From: an uncultured Prevotella sp. | GTDB lineage: Bacteria; Bacteroidota; Bacteroidia; Bacteroidales; Bacteroidaceae | DNA length: 23,099 nucleotides | Assembly (NCBI GenBank): GCA_900769275.1 | Contig: CAAGGA010000142.1 | Span: 1-23,099, forward strand | Direction: 5' to 3' | In this document: in pieces, positions 8,017 to 14,850 of the stretch | How positions within the stretch are numbered: the first letter of the stretch is position 1 | Layout: each line of letters opens with the position of its first letter | The notes under the pieces: model-generated | The model's input: the letters and a program-made list of their open reading frames with translations, nothing else | Told to the model about the DNA's origin: nothing | Databases searched by the model: none | Translations under genes and position numbers: made by a program

Positions 8017-8462
8017 TTCAGGAAACGATGCTCTGCCAGTTTCTCGTATTTTGTTCCCGGACGACCATAATTAGCGTATGGATATATACTGATACCTCCT
8101 CTTGGCGTGAAGATACCTGTCACCTCGATGTACTTGGGATTCATGAGCCTGATAAGGTCTTTCATTATGATATTTACGCAATCCTCATGAAAATCTCCAT
8201 GATTTCTGAAGCTGAACAGGTATAGTTTCAGGCTTTTACTCTCAACCATCTTCACGTCAGGAACATATTGTATCCTGATTTCCGCAAAGTCCGGCTGTCC
8301 TGTTATCGGACATAAAGAGGTGAACTCAGGGCAGTTAAACTGCACCCAGTAATCGTTTTCCGGATGCTTATTCTCAAAAGCCTCAAGCACCTGAGGAGCA
8401 TAATCCTGGCAATATTCCGTCTTTTTACCAAGTAATGAAAGGTTGTCTGATTCTCTATTCAT
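8004..8462 (-). CDS. queF: NADPH-dependent preQ0 reductase (7-cyano-7-deazaguanine reductase)
   Basis: Reduces the nitrile of preQ0 to the amine preQ1, the last free-base step of queuosine synthesis. At 152 residues it is the single-domain (YkvM-like) type. Visible active-site features are the nucleophile Cys51 in FTSLCPITGQPD with Asp58, the QueF signature ESKSLK at 74-79, and FRNHGDFHED followed by GIFTPRGGISIYPYANYG. The ATG is 20 nt downstream of the yhhQ stop, so the two are almost certainly co-transcribed and share the upstream preQ1 riboswitch array. The end product controlling its own last reductase fits the family's known regulation. Its 3' end overlaps the opposing TIGR02757 gene by 13 bp, with no terminator visible between them. 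Confidence 0.96.
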   Translation of the reverse strand: MNRESDNLSLLGKKTEYCQDYAPQVLEAFENKHPENDYWVQFNCPEFTSLCPITGQPDFAEIRIQYVPDVKMVESKSLKLYLFSFRNHGDFHEDCVNIIMKDLIRLMNPKYIEVTGIFTPRGGISIYPYANYGRPGTKYEKLAEHRFLNHNL

Positions 8463-8482
8463 AATAATAAGGAAAAAATCAC

Positions 8483-9178
8483 TCAGATACTGAACATCTT
8501 GAAAATGTTGTATGATGACAAATCATTGTCATACACATCTTCATTCTCATATTTTTTTACCGCTTTAACAATGCGGACAGTAAGAGGCAGAGCCACTATC
8601 TCGTAGAGAGTCTTCAGGATAACCTGATAAAGCATCAGCCAAGGAAGTTCTTCCATCGGCACTACACCTCCGAGGGCAAGAGGGAAGAAGATAAGCGAAT
8701 CAGCACTTTCTCCGAAAACGGTGCTCAATATCGCTCGCAAAGAGAAATGCTTTCCCCTATTGATAATCTTCATCTTACTCATCACATAAGCATTGATAAA
8801 GGAACCTACGATGAATGCGACGAATGAGGCAGCAGCGATACGTGGAGCAAGTCCGAAAATCTGATGAAAGCCCTCATCGTTATTCCAATACTCTGCACCA
8901 GGCAACCAGTCGCACAATGCGCCCACTGCAACAAAAAAGAAATTCATCAGGAAACCAAGCCAGATAATAAACCTTGCTTTCCGAAAGCCCCAGACCTCAG
9001 AGACGACGTCGTTGATAATGTAAGATATGGGGAAAACGAGGACTCCACCAGTCTGGCTATGTCCGAAGAAAGAAAGTTGCTTTGTCTCAAAAACGTTTGA
9101 CGCAATAAGGCAAACACAAAAAAGTACGCCGAAAAGCATAAACAGCATACTTACCTGATTGTTGTTTTTCTTGTTCAT
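8483..9178 (-). CDS. yhhQ: Queuosine precursor transporter (COG1738/DUF165)
   Basis: Inner-membrane protein of 231 residues with about six hydrophobic helices, of the YhhQ/COG1738 family (vitamin uptake transporter type) that imports preQ0, preQ1 or related queuine precursors. Family features include CLIASNVFETKQLSF near the N-terminus, FPISYIINDVVSEVWGFRKAR (about 50-70), FVGSF-like AFIVGSFINAYVMSKMK, and RAILSTVFGESADSLIFFPLAL. The start codon at 9178 lies two nucleotides after the 36-bp repeat array's last A and directly behind an A-rich stretch that also forms the 3' part of the last preQ1 aptamer. Translation of this gene is therefore the likely point of preQ1 control. queF follows 20 nt downstream. 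Which precursor is carried cannot be read from sequence. Confidence 0.95.
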   Translation of the reverse strand: MNKKNNNQVSMLFMLFGVLFCVCLIASNVFETKQLSFFGHSQTGGVLVFPISYIINDVVSEVWGFRKARFIIWLGFLMNFFFVAVGALCDWLPGAEYWNNDEGFHQIFGLAPRIAAASFVAFIVGSFINAYVMSKMKIINRGKHFSLRAILSTVFGESADSLIFFPLALGGVVPMEELPWLMLYQVILKTLYEIVALPLTVRIVKAVKKYENEDVYDNDLSSYNIFKMFSI

Positions 9179-9214
9179 ATTCTTGTTTTTTAAGAGGTTA
9201 CAAGCACTCTGACA
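9179..9214 (-). promoter_or_regulatory. preQ1-I riboswitch aptamer, start-codon-proximal unit
   Basis: Read on the minus strand: P1 strands AGAG (9210-9207) and CUCU (9196-9193) enclose the loop UGCUUGUAAC (9206-9197). A U, six A and then CAAG (9185-9182) follow. CAAG pairs with CUUG in the loop (9204-9201), giving the H-type pseudoknot of preQ1-I aptamers. The U after the first P1 strand and the C before the second correspond to the ligand-contacting U6 and C15 of the Thermoanaerobacter aptamer. The tail also matches that aptamer in type (AAAACAAG). The pseudoknot ends three bases before the yhhQ AUG, so ligand binding would hide the initiation region. Confidence 0.88.
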
Positions 9215-9250
9215 ATTCTTGTTTTTTAAGAGGTTACAAGCACTCTATCA
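9215..9250 (-). promoter_or_regulatory. preQ1-I riboswitch aptamer, middle unit
   Basis: Same 36-nt unit, with two adjacent substitutions relative to the outer units. They fall in the linker just before P1 (TGATAGAG instead of TGTCAGAG on the minus strand), so P1, loop, A-tract and CAAG are unchanged. No expression platform of its own is visible: the tail runs straight into the next unit's linker. Confidence 0.82.
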
Positions 9251-9286
9251 ATTCTTGTTTTTTAAGAGGTTACAAGCACTCTGACA
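9251..9286 (-). promoter_or_regulatory. preQ1-I riboswitch aptamer, distal unit
   Basis: Identical in sequence to the proximal unit, with the core at 9283-9254. It begins only six nucleotides after the antiporter stop codon, so the riboswitch array occupies nearly the whole intergenic gap. No clear TAnnTTTG promoter lies in the gap, so it is transcribed either from the nusB-side operon or from a promoter inside the antiporter gene. Confidence 0.82.
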
Positions 9287-9292
9287 TTGCCC

Positions 9293-10219
9293 TTATACGT
9301 TATACAGCAAATATGCCATATAGCAGACAAATAATCCTGTCATCAGGAAGCCCTCCCATCGCTCTACCTTATATTTAGTATAAGAGCAAAACCAGAGAAG
9401 GGTGATACTTCCCATCATAACAGCGAAATCTACTATAGAAAGACCATTGATAGTCATCGGACAAATAAGTCCTGTGACACCGATAATGAAAAGAATGTTA
9501 TATACACATGACCCGATGACGTTACCCATAGCTATGGCAGACTGTCCCTTTTTCGCAGCTATTACGCTGGTGGCAAGTTCTGGAAGAGATGTTCCTCCGG
9601 CAACTATAGTAAGTCCTATGACGGCTTCACTGAGTCCAAGAATTGTAGCTAATTCTGTGGCATTGCTTACGAAGCATTCACTGCCAATGACAAGACCTGC
9701 CAATCCTACTACAAGTCTTCCTATAGCTCCAAAGAGAGAATACGATTTTTTTTCTACTTCCATATTCTCCTCCTTAGAAGCGGTGCGGATAGAAAAAACG
9801 ACATACAATATCAACAGCAGGATAAAGAACAGACCCGTCCATCTGTTTATTTCTCCGATAACTCCGAAAAAGAGGAGAACAAGCGAAGCAACAGTAGCGA
9901 CAGGAATATCCCTCCGCACCGTAGAACGTGAGATAATCATCGGCGATACGACAGCTGACACACCGGTAATAAGAAGAACATTAAAGATATTACTTCCTAC
10001 GACATTGGCAACAGCAAGGTCCGTAGTGCCCTGCAGAGCGGACGTTACGCTGACAAAGAACTCCGGCATAGAAGTTCCAAGAGCCACGACTGTCAATCCG
10101 ATAACCATCTCCGGCATATTCATACGTTGTGCCAAAGAGACTGCTCCGTCAGTAAGGAAATCAGCACCCTTCAGCACAATGTATATTCCAAATACTATGA
10201 ATAGTATGTCAATCAGCAT
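9293..10219 (-). CDS. Calcium/sodium antiporter, CaCA family (YrbG-like)
   Basis: Inner-membrane cation exchanger of 308 residues with about ten helices arranged as two inverted repeats. The alpha-1 motif is GTSMPE at 48-53 with GSNIFN at 75-80. The alpha-2 motif is GGTSLPE at 208-214 with GSCVYN at 236-241. The two Glu residues in the PE pairs are the usual ion ligands. A charged loop with a Lys/Glu-rich segment separates the halves (around SKEENMEVEKKS). This is the short bacterial form of the K+-dependent or independent Na+/Ca2+ exchanger family; the physiological ion is not certain. It lies 20 nt downstream of the DUF5606 gene, apparently in the same transcript. Confidence 0.92.
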   Translation of the reverse strand: MLIDILFIVFGIYIVLKGADFLTDGAVSLAQRMNMPEMVIGLTVVALGTSMPEFFVSVTSALQGTTDLAVANVVGSNIFNVLLITGVSAVVSPMIISRSTVRRDIPVATVASLVLLFFGVIGEINRWTGLFFILLLILYVVFSIRTASKEENMEVEKKSYSLFGAIGRLVVGLAGLVIGSECFVSNATELATILGLSEAVIGLTIVAGGTSLPELATSVIAAKKGQSAIAMGNVIGSCVYNILFIIGVTGLICPMTINGLSIVDFAVMMGSITLLWFCSYTKYKVERWEGFLMTGLFVCYMAYLLYNV

Positions 10220-10239
10220 TTTATCTTGCTCTCAGATAA

Positions 10240-10677
10240 TTACTTTCGGTCGTCAATATTATCGCCTTCTGTAGGAGACATTGACTCCTCAAAATCAGTT
10301 ATACCTGCCTTTACAAGGATATTATACCACTGAATGAGTTTCTTTATATCACTTGTGTGTACACGCTCACGGTCGAAATTAGGAAGCACTGTGGCAAAAT
10401 ACTCCTGCAGTTCAGCTCCGCTTGCTTTCCTATAGTCGATGGTCGTCTCCTTTCCCTCTTCCTTGTCACGCAGGGAAGCGAGTATGTTCATGAGAGGTAC
10501 ATCGTCTTCGTATGTGTACATAGCTATGTCAGCGAGTGAGGTAACCCTATCTGATGCAAAAGCAGGAATACGCTTATGTGTATCGTCAAGAGTTTCAACG
10601 ATAAGACTTGCCTTTGCACGGGAGACAAGTCTGTAAAGTCCCGGTTTGCCAGAAATGGCAAGGATTGTCTGTTGCAT
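10240..10677 (-). CDS. DUF5606 family protein
   Basis: A 145-residue soluble protein of a small Bacteroidetes family known as DUF5606, function unknown. The N-terminus TILAISGKPGLYRLVSRAK is characteristic, followed by IVETLDDTHKRIPAF, SLADIAMYTYEDDVPL and a C-terminal helical segment ending in an acidic tail (EESMSPTEGDNIDDRK). No signal peptide, membrane segment or catalytic motif is seen. It sits 84 bp after coaE and 20 bp before the antiporter, all in the same direction. The family assignment rests on my recall of the N-terminal motif. Confidence 0.85.
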   Translation of the reverse strand: MQQTILAISGKPGLYRLVSRAKASLIVETLDDTHKRIPAFASDRVTSLADIAMYTYEDDVPLMNILASLRDKEEGKETTIDYRKASGAELQEYFATVLPNFDRERVHTSDIKKLIQWYNILVKAGITDFEESMSPTEGDNIDDRK

Positions 10678-10761
10678 TTCTTACTTAATGGTTATGTATT
10701 TTTAATGAATGAAAATGATTTCTGTTCTATATGTTTTCTTGAGATGAGGCAATGTGTTCTT

Positions 10762-11331
10762 TTATGTCAGGCAGTCAGAAAGAGATGTCAGAAGAGTGTC
10801 CACCTGTTTCTCCAACGGGATGATGCCATCATTGAGAATTACGAAGTCAGACATCTGTTCCTTTCTCTCCTGAGGCATCTGGTTATCTATCCATTGCCTT
10901 GCCATCTCCCTTGTGATGTTGTCACGCCTCATTATTCTCGCGACCCTCACATCCTCCGGAGCTGAGACACATACTATGACATCTACAGAATCCTGCAGGT
11001 CGGCCTCAAAGAGTATCGCACTCTCCATCCATTGCATTCCTGAATGGTAGAAATCTCGGATTACAGCAGGATGGACAATGGCATTGACAGCCCGCCTGTT
11101 GTTCTCAGAAGCAAGAAGAAACCGAGAGACGGCAGACTTGTTGATTTTTCCTCCCAAATATGCCTCATGACCGATAAGTCCGACAAGTCCCTCGATTATT
11201 GTCCTGTCGCTGACCATCAGCCTTTTGGCATTCTCATCACAATCATAGACCTTGATACCCCTAAGGTTGAGAAAGCGTGAAAGATAAGATTTTCCAGAAC
11301 CGATACCTCCGGTAATACCTATTCTTTTCAC
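10762..11331 (-). CDS. coaE: Dephospho-CoA kinase
   Basis: Phosphorylates the 3'-hydroxyl of dephospho-CoA in the last step of coenzyme A synthesis, in the cytosol. The 189-residue length is normal. The Walker A motif GGIGSGKS is at residues 8-15. The segments VYDCDENAKRLM, VHPAVIRDFY, ILFEADLQDSVDVIVCV and RIMRRDNIT, followed by DNQMPQ, match the nucleotide- and substrate-binding parts of the family. The ATG follows the upstream ybbR-like gene by four nucleotides, indicating tight coupling. Confidence 0.96.
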   Translation of the reverse strand: MKRIGITGGIGSGKSYLSRFLNLRGIKVYDCDENAKRLMVSDRTIIEGLVGLIGHEAYLGGKINKSAVSRFLLASENNRRAVNAIVHPAVIRDFYHSGMQWMESAILFEADLQDSVDVIVCVSAPEDVRVARIMRRDNITREMARQWIDNQMPQERKEQMSDFVILNDGIIPLEKQVDTLLTSLSDCLT

Positions 11332-11335
11332 TGTC

Positions 11336-12313
11336 CTATTCCTCCTTTTCTATCAGATATTCCACCTGCTTTACATTAAGAGAAGCACTGATGACATAGT
11401 TCGGGACGGTACGGAGAACAAGAGTGCATTTCTCGTTTGGATTAACAGGAAGTTCCTTATAATCCACCTCTACCACGAAATTGTCGGGATTGAGGCTTTG
11501 GAACTGTGATTTGCCGACAACGACTCTCACGGGAACCCTTGCAGGGAACGGTCTGAAGATATAATGCTCCGGCATATTGACAGCCTTGACAGGAACCATC
11601 AATTCCGTTTCAAGCATCTTGTCTGCATAAAACTTGACCCTTACCTTACCAGGCTCAGTTTTGACACCTGCTATCTTCTTTATTGACACAGTACGAGATA
11701 CCGTGTCCTTGAAACCTACAACATTGAGAATCTCTGTGAAGACTTCCTCTATACTGTCCAATTTCTCTTTGGACGAATATATCTTTACGTGCTCCGGGCT
11801 AATCTCCGTGCGGGCTATATAATAGTCATCATACGCCTTTACTTCACCGTCAATGACCACAGGAACCATCTTCGCCAAGCCATAATTGTAATAGAAATCC
11901 CATTTCTCCGCTTTCACTGACACAATCTTCGTACTTCCGAAGAGCTTTCCATAGAGCTGCTTGATAAATTCCGCCTGAGAAAGAGTACCTTTATCACTCT
12001 TCTTTGCACAACTGCTGAAATTGATGACAACAGGTCTGATTGCATCCCCATAGATATAACTCATAAGGACATATCCCTTGTCCCTCAATACAGCCTTTAC
12101 CGTATCCGGAAGCGGATCGGTGACAACGACATTGTCAGGAATGCCAATCATCTGCAAAGGAACATTGACCTCTCTTTCATAAGTCTCGTTGAGGGTAAGC
12201 ATACACCAAAACCCGGCACTCACAGCGAGAAAAAAGAGGAATATCAGAAACTCCTTGTTTATCAAACTGAAAAAGAGTTTCCTGAGCATTATATCAGTGT
12301 GTTCCCATCTCAT
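11336..12313 (-). CDS. YbbR-like domain protein
   Basis: Membrane-anchored protein of 325 residues with one N-terminal hydrophobic helix (about 22-41, FLIFLFFLAVSAGFW region) and a long extracytoplasmic part of beta-rich YbbR-like repeats. The Bacteroidetes form usually starts with a Lys/Arg-rich stretch, then KEFLIFLFFLA and LNETYEREVNVPL, as here. In Firmicutes YbbR proteins are linked to the diadenylate cyclase CdaA; in Bacteroidetes the role is unclear. The frame opens at 12313, 11 nt after the yajC stop. An internal ATG at 12289 (MLRKLFFS) gives a more typical N-terminus and may be the real start. Confidence 0.88.
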   Translation of the reverse strand: MRWEHTDIMLRKLFFSLINKEFLIFLFFLAVSAGFWCMLTLNETYEREVNVPLQMIGIPDNVVVTDPLPDTVKAVLRDKGYVLMSYIYGDAIRPVVINFSSCAKKSDKGTLSQAEFIKQLYGKLFGSTKIVSVKAEKWDFYYNYGLAKMVPVVIDGEVKAYDDYYIARTEISPEHVKIYSSKEKLDSIEEVFTEILNVVGFKDTVSRTVSIKKIAGVKTEPGKVRVKFYADKMLETELMVPVKAVNMPEHYIFRPFPARVPVRVVVGKSQFQSLNPDNFVVEVDYKELPVNPNEKCTLVLRTVPNYVISASLNVKQVEYLIEKEE

Positions 12314-12324
12314 TAATACAGAGA

Positions 12325-12642
12325 TTATTTTGTCAACTGTGCACCAGTAGCATCAGCGAACACGTAAGAGCGGTCACAAGTCACGACAACCCCGCGGGCT
12401 ACTTCTATCTCCACACAGTTCTTTTCCATATCAACCCTCTTTACAGTACCATACAGTCCGCCTCCTGTCATCACCTTGGTTCCCTCGGTGAGAGAGTTCT
12501 GGAAATTACGGATTTCTTTCTGCTTCTTCTGTTGAGGACGAATCATAAAGAACCACATGATGGCAAAAATCACAACCATCATGATAATCATGGAATAGCC
12601 GCCACCCTGCTGGGATTGTGCTGCAAGAAAAATAGAATTCAT
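12325..12642 (-). CDS. yajC: Preprotein translocase subunit YajC
   Basis: Small inner-membrane accessory protein of the Sec/SecDF translocation complex. It is 105 residues long, with one helix (about 17-36, MIIMMVVIFAIMWFFMI) followed by the diagnostic RPQQKKQKE. A small SH3-like cytosolic domain then contains LTEGTKVMTGGGLYGTVKRVD. The start is the only sensible ATG. It sits between nusB and the ybbR-like gene; this order is common in Bacteroidetes. Confidence 0.95.
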   Translation of the reverse strand: MNSIFLAAQSQQGGGYSMIIMMVVIFAIMWFFMIRPQQKKQKEIRNFQNSLTEGTKVMTGGGLYGTVKRVDMEKNCVEIEVARGVVVTCDRSYVFADATGAQLTK

Positions 12643-12718
12643 ACTTTATACCTTTTTTTTTGTAAATTATCGGGATAACTTTCCACGTCGGATTGATTAC
12701 TGGCTGACGCTCACCTAC

Positions 12719-13657
12719 TTATTTATTGCTACCCATCACCTTCATCATCTTGCCTGTCTCTATGAGATGTCGTGCAATAGCATCAAGCATACCGTTAATA
12801 TAGCCACTGCTTCTTGGCGTAGAATAGAGTTTGGCAAGGTTTACATATTCGTTGATTGTCACATTGACGGGGATATTGGGGAAATTCATCATTTCCGCTA
12901 TGGCAAGCTGCATTATCACGACATCCATATATGCAAGCCTTGAGAAGTCCCAATTCAAGGAAATCTCACTCATGTATCTCTGATACTGGTCGGCATTGAG
13001 CACACACGCACGCAACAACTTGCGTGCAAACTCCTTGTCCTCCTCATCCTTATATTCGGAGAGCAAGGGTTCGTCCTCGGACGACATCTCAGTAAATCTC
13101 TTGATTGTCTTGAGGACAAATGTATCGACTACGTCCTTGTCATCGTTCCAATACAGACTGATTTCCTCAAGGAATGCGCTCAAATCCTCATTATTCTGAA
13201 TAAACAAGCGATAGAGCTTACGCCACAATTCCCTGTCAGCCTCATACGTAGAGTCCTCGCCTGACATATAATCCTGATAGACCTCGCTTTGCTCTATCAT
13301 GAGATAGAGTTTACGAACAAACTCCGTATTCTCCTCCCATATATCCTTTTGCGACTCAGCAAACTCACACAGCATCCTGTTGGTCCTCAACTGTATTGCA
13401 AACTTGTTGTCCACAAACTTTGACGATGGCAACGGCTTATCCTCACGCTGGGCACGTGCACAATTGACATCATATTGTTTCTGCGCCATTTTGGTAATGG
13501 CAACAATAAGCCGTAAAAGATAATTATAGAGGTGATATGCTTTAGACAAACTGAAAAAAAGTTCCTTCTCGGCTTTTTCTATATTGTTATTACCATTTTG
13601 GAAATACGCATAAGCCAACTGTACTTCCTTGATTCTGATAAGTTCTCTATTAATCAT
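12719..13657 (-). CDS. nusB: Transcription antitermination factor NusB, long form
   Basis: NusB binds boxA RNA together with S10 (NusE) in rRNA antitermination complexes. At 312 residues it is about twice the length of the proteobacterial protein. Bacteroidetes members carry an N-terminal helical extension of roughly 190 residues, and the NusB fold lies in the C-terminal third. There the usual elements can be seen: ARKLLRACVLNADQY, NWDFSRLAYMDVVIMQLAIAEMM, then IPVNVTINEYVNLAKLYSTPRSSGYINGMLDAI. This is the first gene of the leftward block and has a good promoter and a structured 5' leader. Confidence 0.95.
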   Translation of the reverse strand: MINRELIRIKEVQLAYAYFQNGNNNIEKAEKELFFSLSKAYHLYNYLLRLIVAITKMAQKQYDVNCARAQREDKPLPSSKFVDNKFAIQLRTNRMLCEFAESQKDIWEENTEFVRKLYLMIEQSEVYQDYMSGEDSTYEADRELWRKLYRLFIQNNEDLSAFLEEISLYWNDDKDVVDTFVLKTIKRFTEMSSEDEPLLSEYKDEEDKEFARKLLRACVLNADQYQRYMSEISLNWDFSRLAYMDVVIMQLAIAEMMNFPNIPVNVTINEYVNLAKLYSTPRSSGYINGMLDAIARHLIETGKMMKVMGSNK

Positions 13658-13682
13658 TGCTTTCTAATGTGGTTAATACATT

Positions 13683-13729
13683 GCGATTGTTCCATTAGCC
13701 TGTTACCTGCGCCTCAGGTCAACAATCGC
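13683..13729 (-). promoter_or_regulatory. Stem-loop at the 5' end of the nusB transcript
   Basis: A perfect 9-bp inverted repeat (GCGATTGTT at 13683-13691, AACAATCGC at 13721-13729) encloses a 29-nt interval that itself holds a 5-bp hairpin (ACCTG and CAGGT). Given the promoter at 13732-13763, transcription should start within a few bases of the outer stem. The nusB RNA would therefore begin with this hairpin. Confidence 0.55.
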
Positions 13730-13731
13730 TG

Positions 13732-13763
13732 CAAAATTATCAAATTATCCTGTAATACGCAAA
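13732..13763 (-). promoter_or_regulatory. Promoter of the nusB operon
   Basis: On the minus strand, TTTG (13763-13760) and TAATTTTG (13739-13732) are separated by 20 nt, matching the Bacteroidetes -33/-7 consensus. The expected start is near 13725, giving a leader of about 68 nt before the nusB ATG. It may drive the whole leftward block down to queF. Confidence 0.75.
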
Positions 13764-13810
13764 TTTAAGTTATGTTTTTGGCTTTTTTTATCAATATTTT
13801 TATCAGAAAC

Positions 13811-13842
13811 TTTGTCTATATCAATAAAAATATGTACCTTTG
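13811..13842 (+). promoter_or_regulatory. Promoter of rplY
   Basis: TTTG (13811-13814) and TACCTTTG (13835-13842) are spaced by 20 nt, a full match to the Bacteroidetes consensus. Transcription would begin near 13849, giving a leader of about 95 nt before the ATG at 13944. It diverges from the nusB promoter in the same intergenic region. Confidence 0.82.
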
Positions 13843-13943
13843 CACCGCTTTTTTGAGCACATCCCCCAATGAGGAGACTCAGTGTGATGGCGAATTAAGC
13901 AATAACATTTATCGTTTTACAACTTAATTTAGAGTAACACACC

Positions 13944-14540
13944 ATGTTAGAAATCAGCGTAAAGGGTCAGAAAAGGTCTGACGTAGGCAAGAAAGCATCC
14001 AAGTTGATGCGCAAAGAGGGACTTATCCCATGTAACCTTTATGGAGAGAAGAAAGGCGAGAACGGTCTTCCGGTAGCAGAGGCTTTTACTACATCTTTCT
14101 CCGAGCTTCGTAAAGCCGTTTACACTCCAAACATCTACATCATCAACCTCGACATTGACGGAGAGCAGCATCAGGCCATCCTCAAGGAAATCCAGTTCCA
14201 TCCGGTTACTGATGCCATTCTTCACGTTGACTTTTTCGAGGTAACACCAGAGAAACCTATCACTGTCGGTATCCCTGTAAATCTCGTAGGTCACGCTGCC
14301 GGTGTACGTGCCGGTGGTCGCCTTGTCCTCTCAATCCGTCAGATTAAGGTTACAGCTCCTTATGGTCGTATTCCCGAGAAACTTGACATTGATGTCACAA
14401 GTCTTGAAATCGGTAAGTCCATCAAGGTCGGTGCACTTCATTTCGAAGGTCTTGAGATTGCCACAAGCAAAGAGGTTGTCGTTTGCTCTGTCAAGATGAC
14501 TCGTGCAGCAGCAGCCGCAGCAGCCGCAGCAGAAAAGTAA
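13944..14540 (+). CDS. rplY: 50S ribosomal protein L25/general stress protein Ctc
   Basis: Ribosomal protein that binds 5S rRNA. The 198-residue protein is the long CTC type: an N-terminal L25 domain (residues about 1-90, with RSDVGKKASKLMRKEGLIPCNLYG) and a C-terminal beta domain (TVGIPVNLVGHAAGVRAGGRLVLSIRQIKV, about 109-138). It ends in an alanine run (nine or so Ala, then Glu-Lys) encoded by GCA/GCC triplets. The Ala tail varies in length in the family and the triplet repeat may slip. It has its own promoter, as expected for a highly expressed gene. Confidence 0.96.
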   Translation: MLEISVKGQKRSDVGKKASKLMRKEGLIPCNLYGEKKGENGLPVAEAFTTSFSELRKAVYTPNIYIINLDIDGEQHQAILKEIQFHPVTDAILHVDFFEVTPEKPITVGIPVNLVGHAAGVRAGGRLVLSIRQIKVTAPYGRIPEKLDIDVTSLEIGKSIKVGALHFEGLEIATSKEVVVCSVKMTRAAAAAAAAAEK

Positions 14541-14568
14541 TTTTCTCCTGACCCCACCTATAAAAAAA

Positions 14569-14602
14569 TCGGACGCCCTTGGATTATTCCTTGGGCGTCC
14601 GA
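14569..14602. terminator. Strong hairpin after rplY, terminator-like
   Basis: A perfect 10-bp GC-rich stem (TCGGACGCCC at 14569-14578, GGGCGTCCGA at 14593-14602) encloses a 14-nt loop. Seven A lie just before it on the plus strand, so the U-tract is on the minus-strand transcript; the plus strand lacks one. It lies 28 bp after the rplY stop and probably ends that transcript, but its polarity is unusual. Confidence 0.55.
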
Positions 14603-14615
14603 AATCGTAATAGAC

Positions 14616-14815
14616 ATATGGTGGGTTCTATTAATTTCCACCGTCAAAAATGTTAATTATGTAGGTTTGACGTTTTGTCATCTTTTGGTTTCTTTTCGGT
14701 TCAAATCGTAAGTCTTATCGGTCACGTAGCCCGCTACACTTCCTCTTCGACTTACAATTTGACCTCGAAAATAAATCCAAAATATGACAAAGCAAATTAA
14801 TAGAACCCACCATAT
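14616..14815. mobile_element. 200-bp foldback element, MITE-like or structured RNA
   Basis: A perfect 22-bp inverted repeat (14616-14637 and 14794-14815, ATATGGTGGGTTCTATTAAT and so on) closes the element. Inside are a second stem (14674-14688 with 14777-14791, one mismatch), a third (14693-14714 with 14749-14771, a few mismatches and a bulge), an apical GTAG/CTAC hairpin (14726-14737), and a side hairpin with a perfect 7-bp stem (CGTCAAA at 14642-14648, TTTGACG at 14666-14672). It has no coding capacity. TA dinucleotides flank the TGGTGGG termini on both sides, compatible with a TA target duplication. It fills the gap between rplY and pth. Confidence 0.65.
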
Positions 14816-14850
14816 CATCGTCTGGAACGAACAGTAAACTTTGAAACATC

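Noticed and set aside
9179..9286. Three 36-bp direct repeats as a CRISPR array
   Set aside because: The unit length fits, but the units abut with no spacers, no cas gene is present, and the sequence folds as a preQ1 aptamer next to its expected target genes.
14604..14821. ATCGT on both sides of the foldback element as a target-site duplication
   Set aside because: The two ATCGT words lie at different distances from the inverted-repeat ends, so they do not flank the element symmetrically. TA at the ends is the better candidate.
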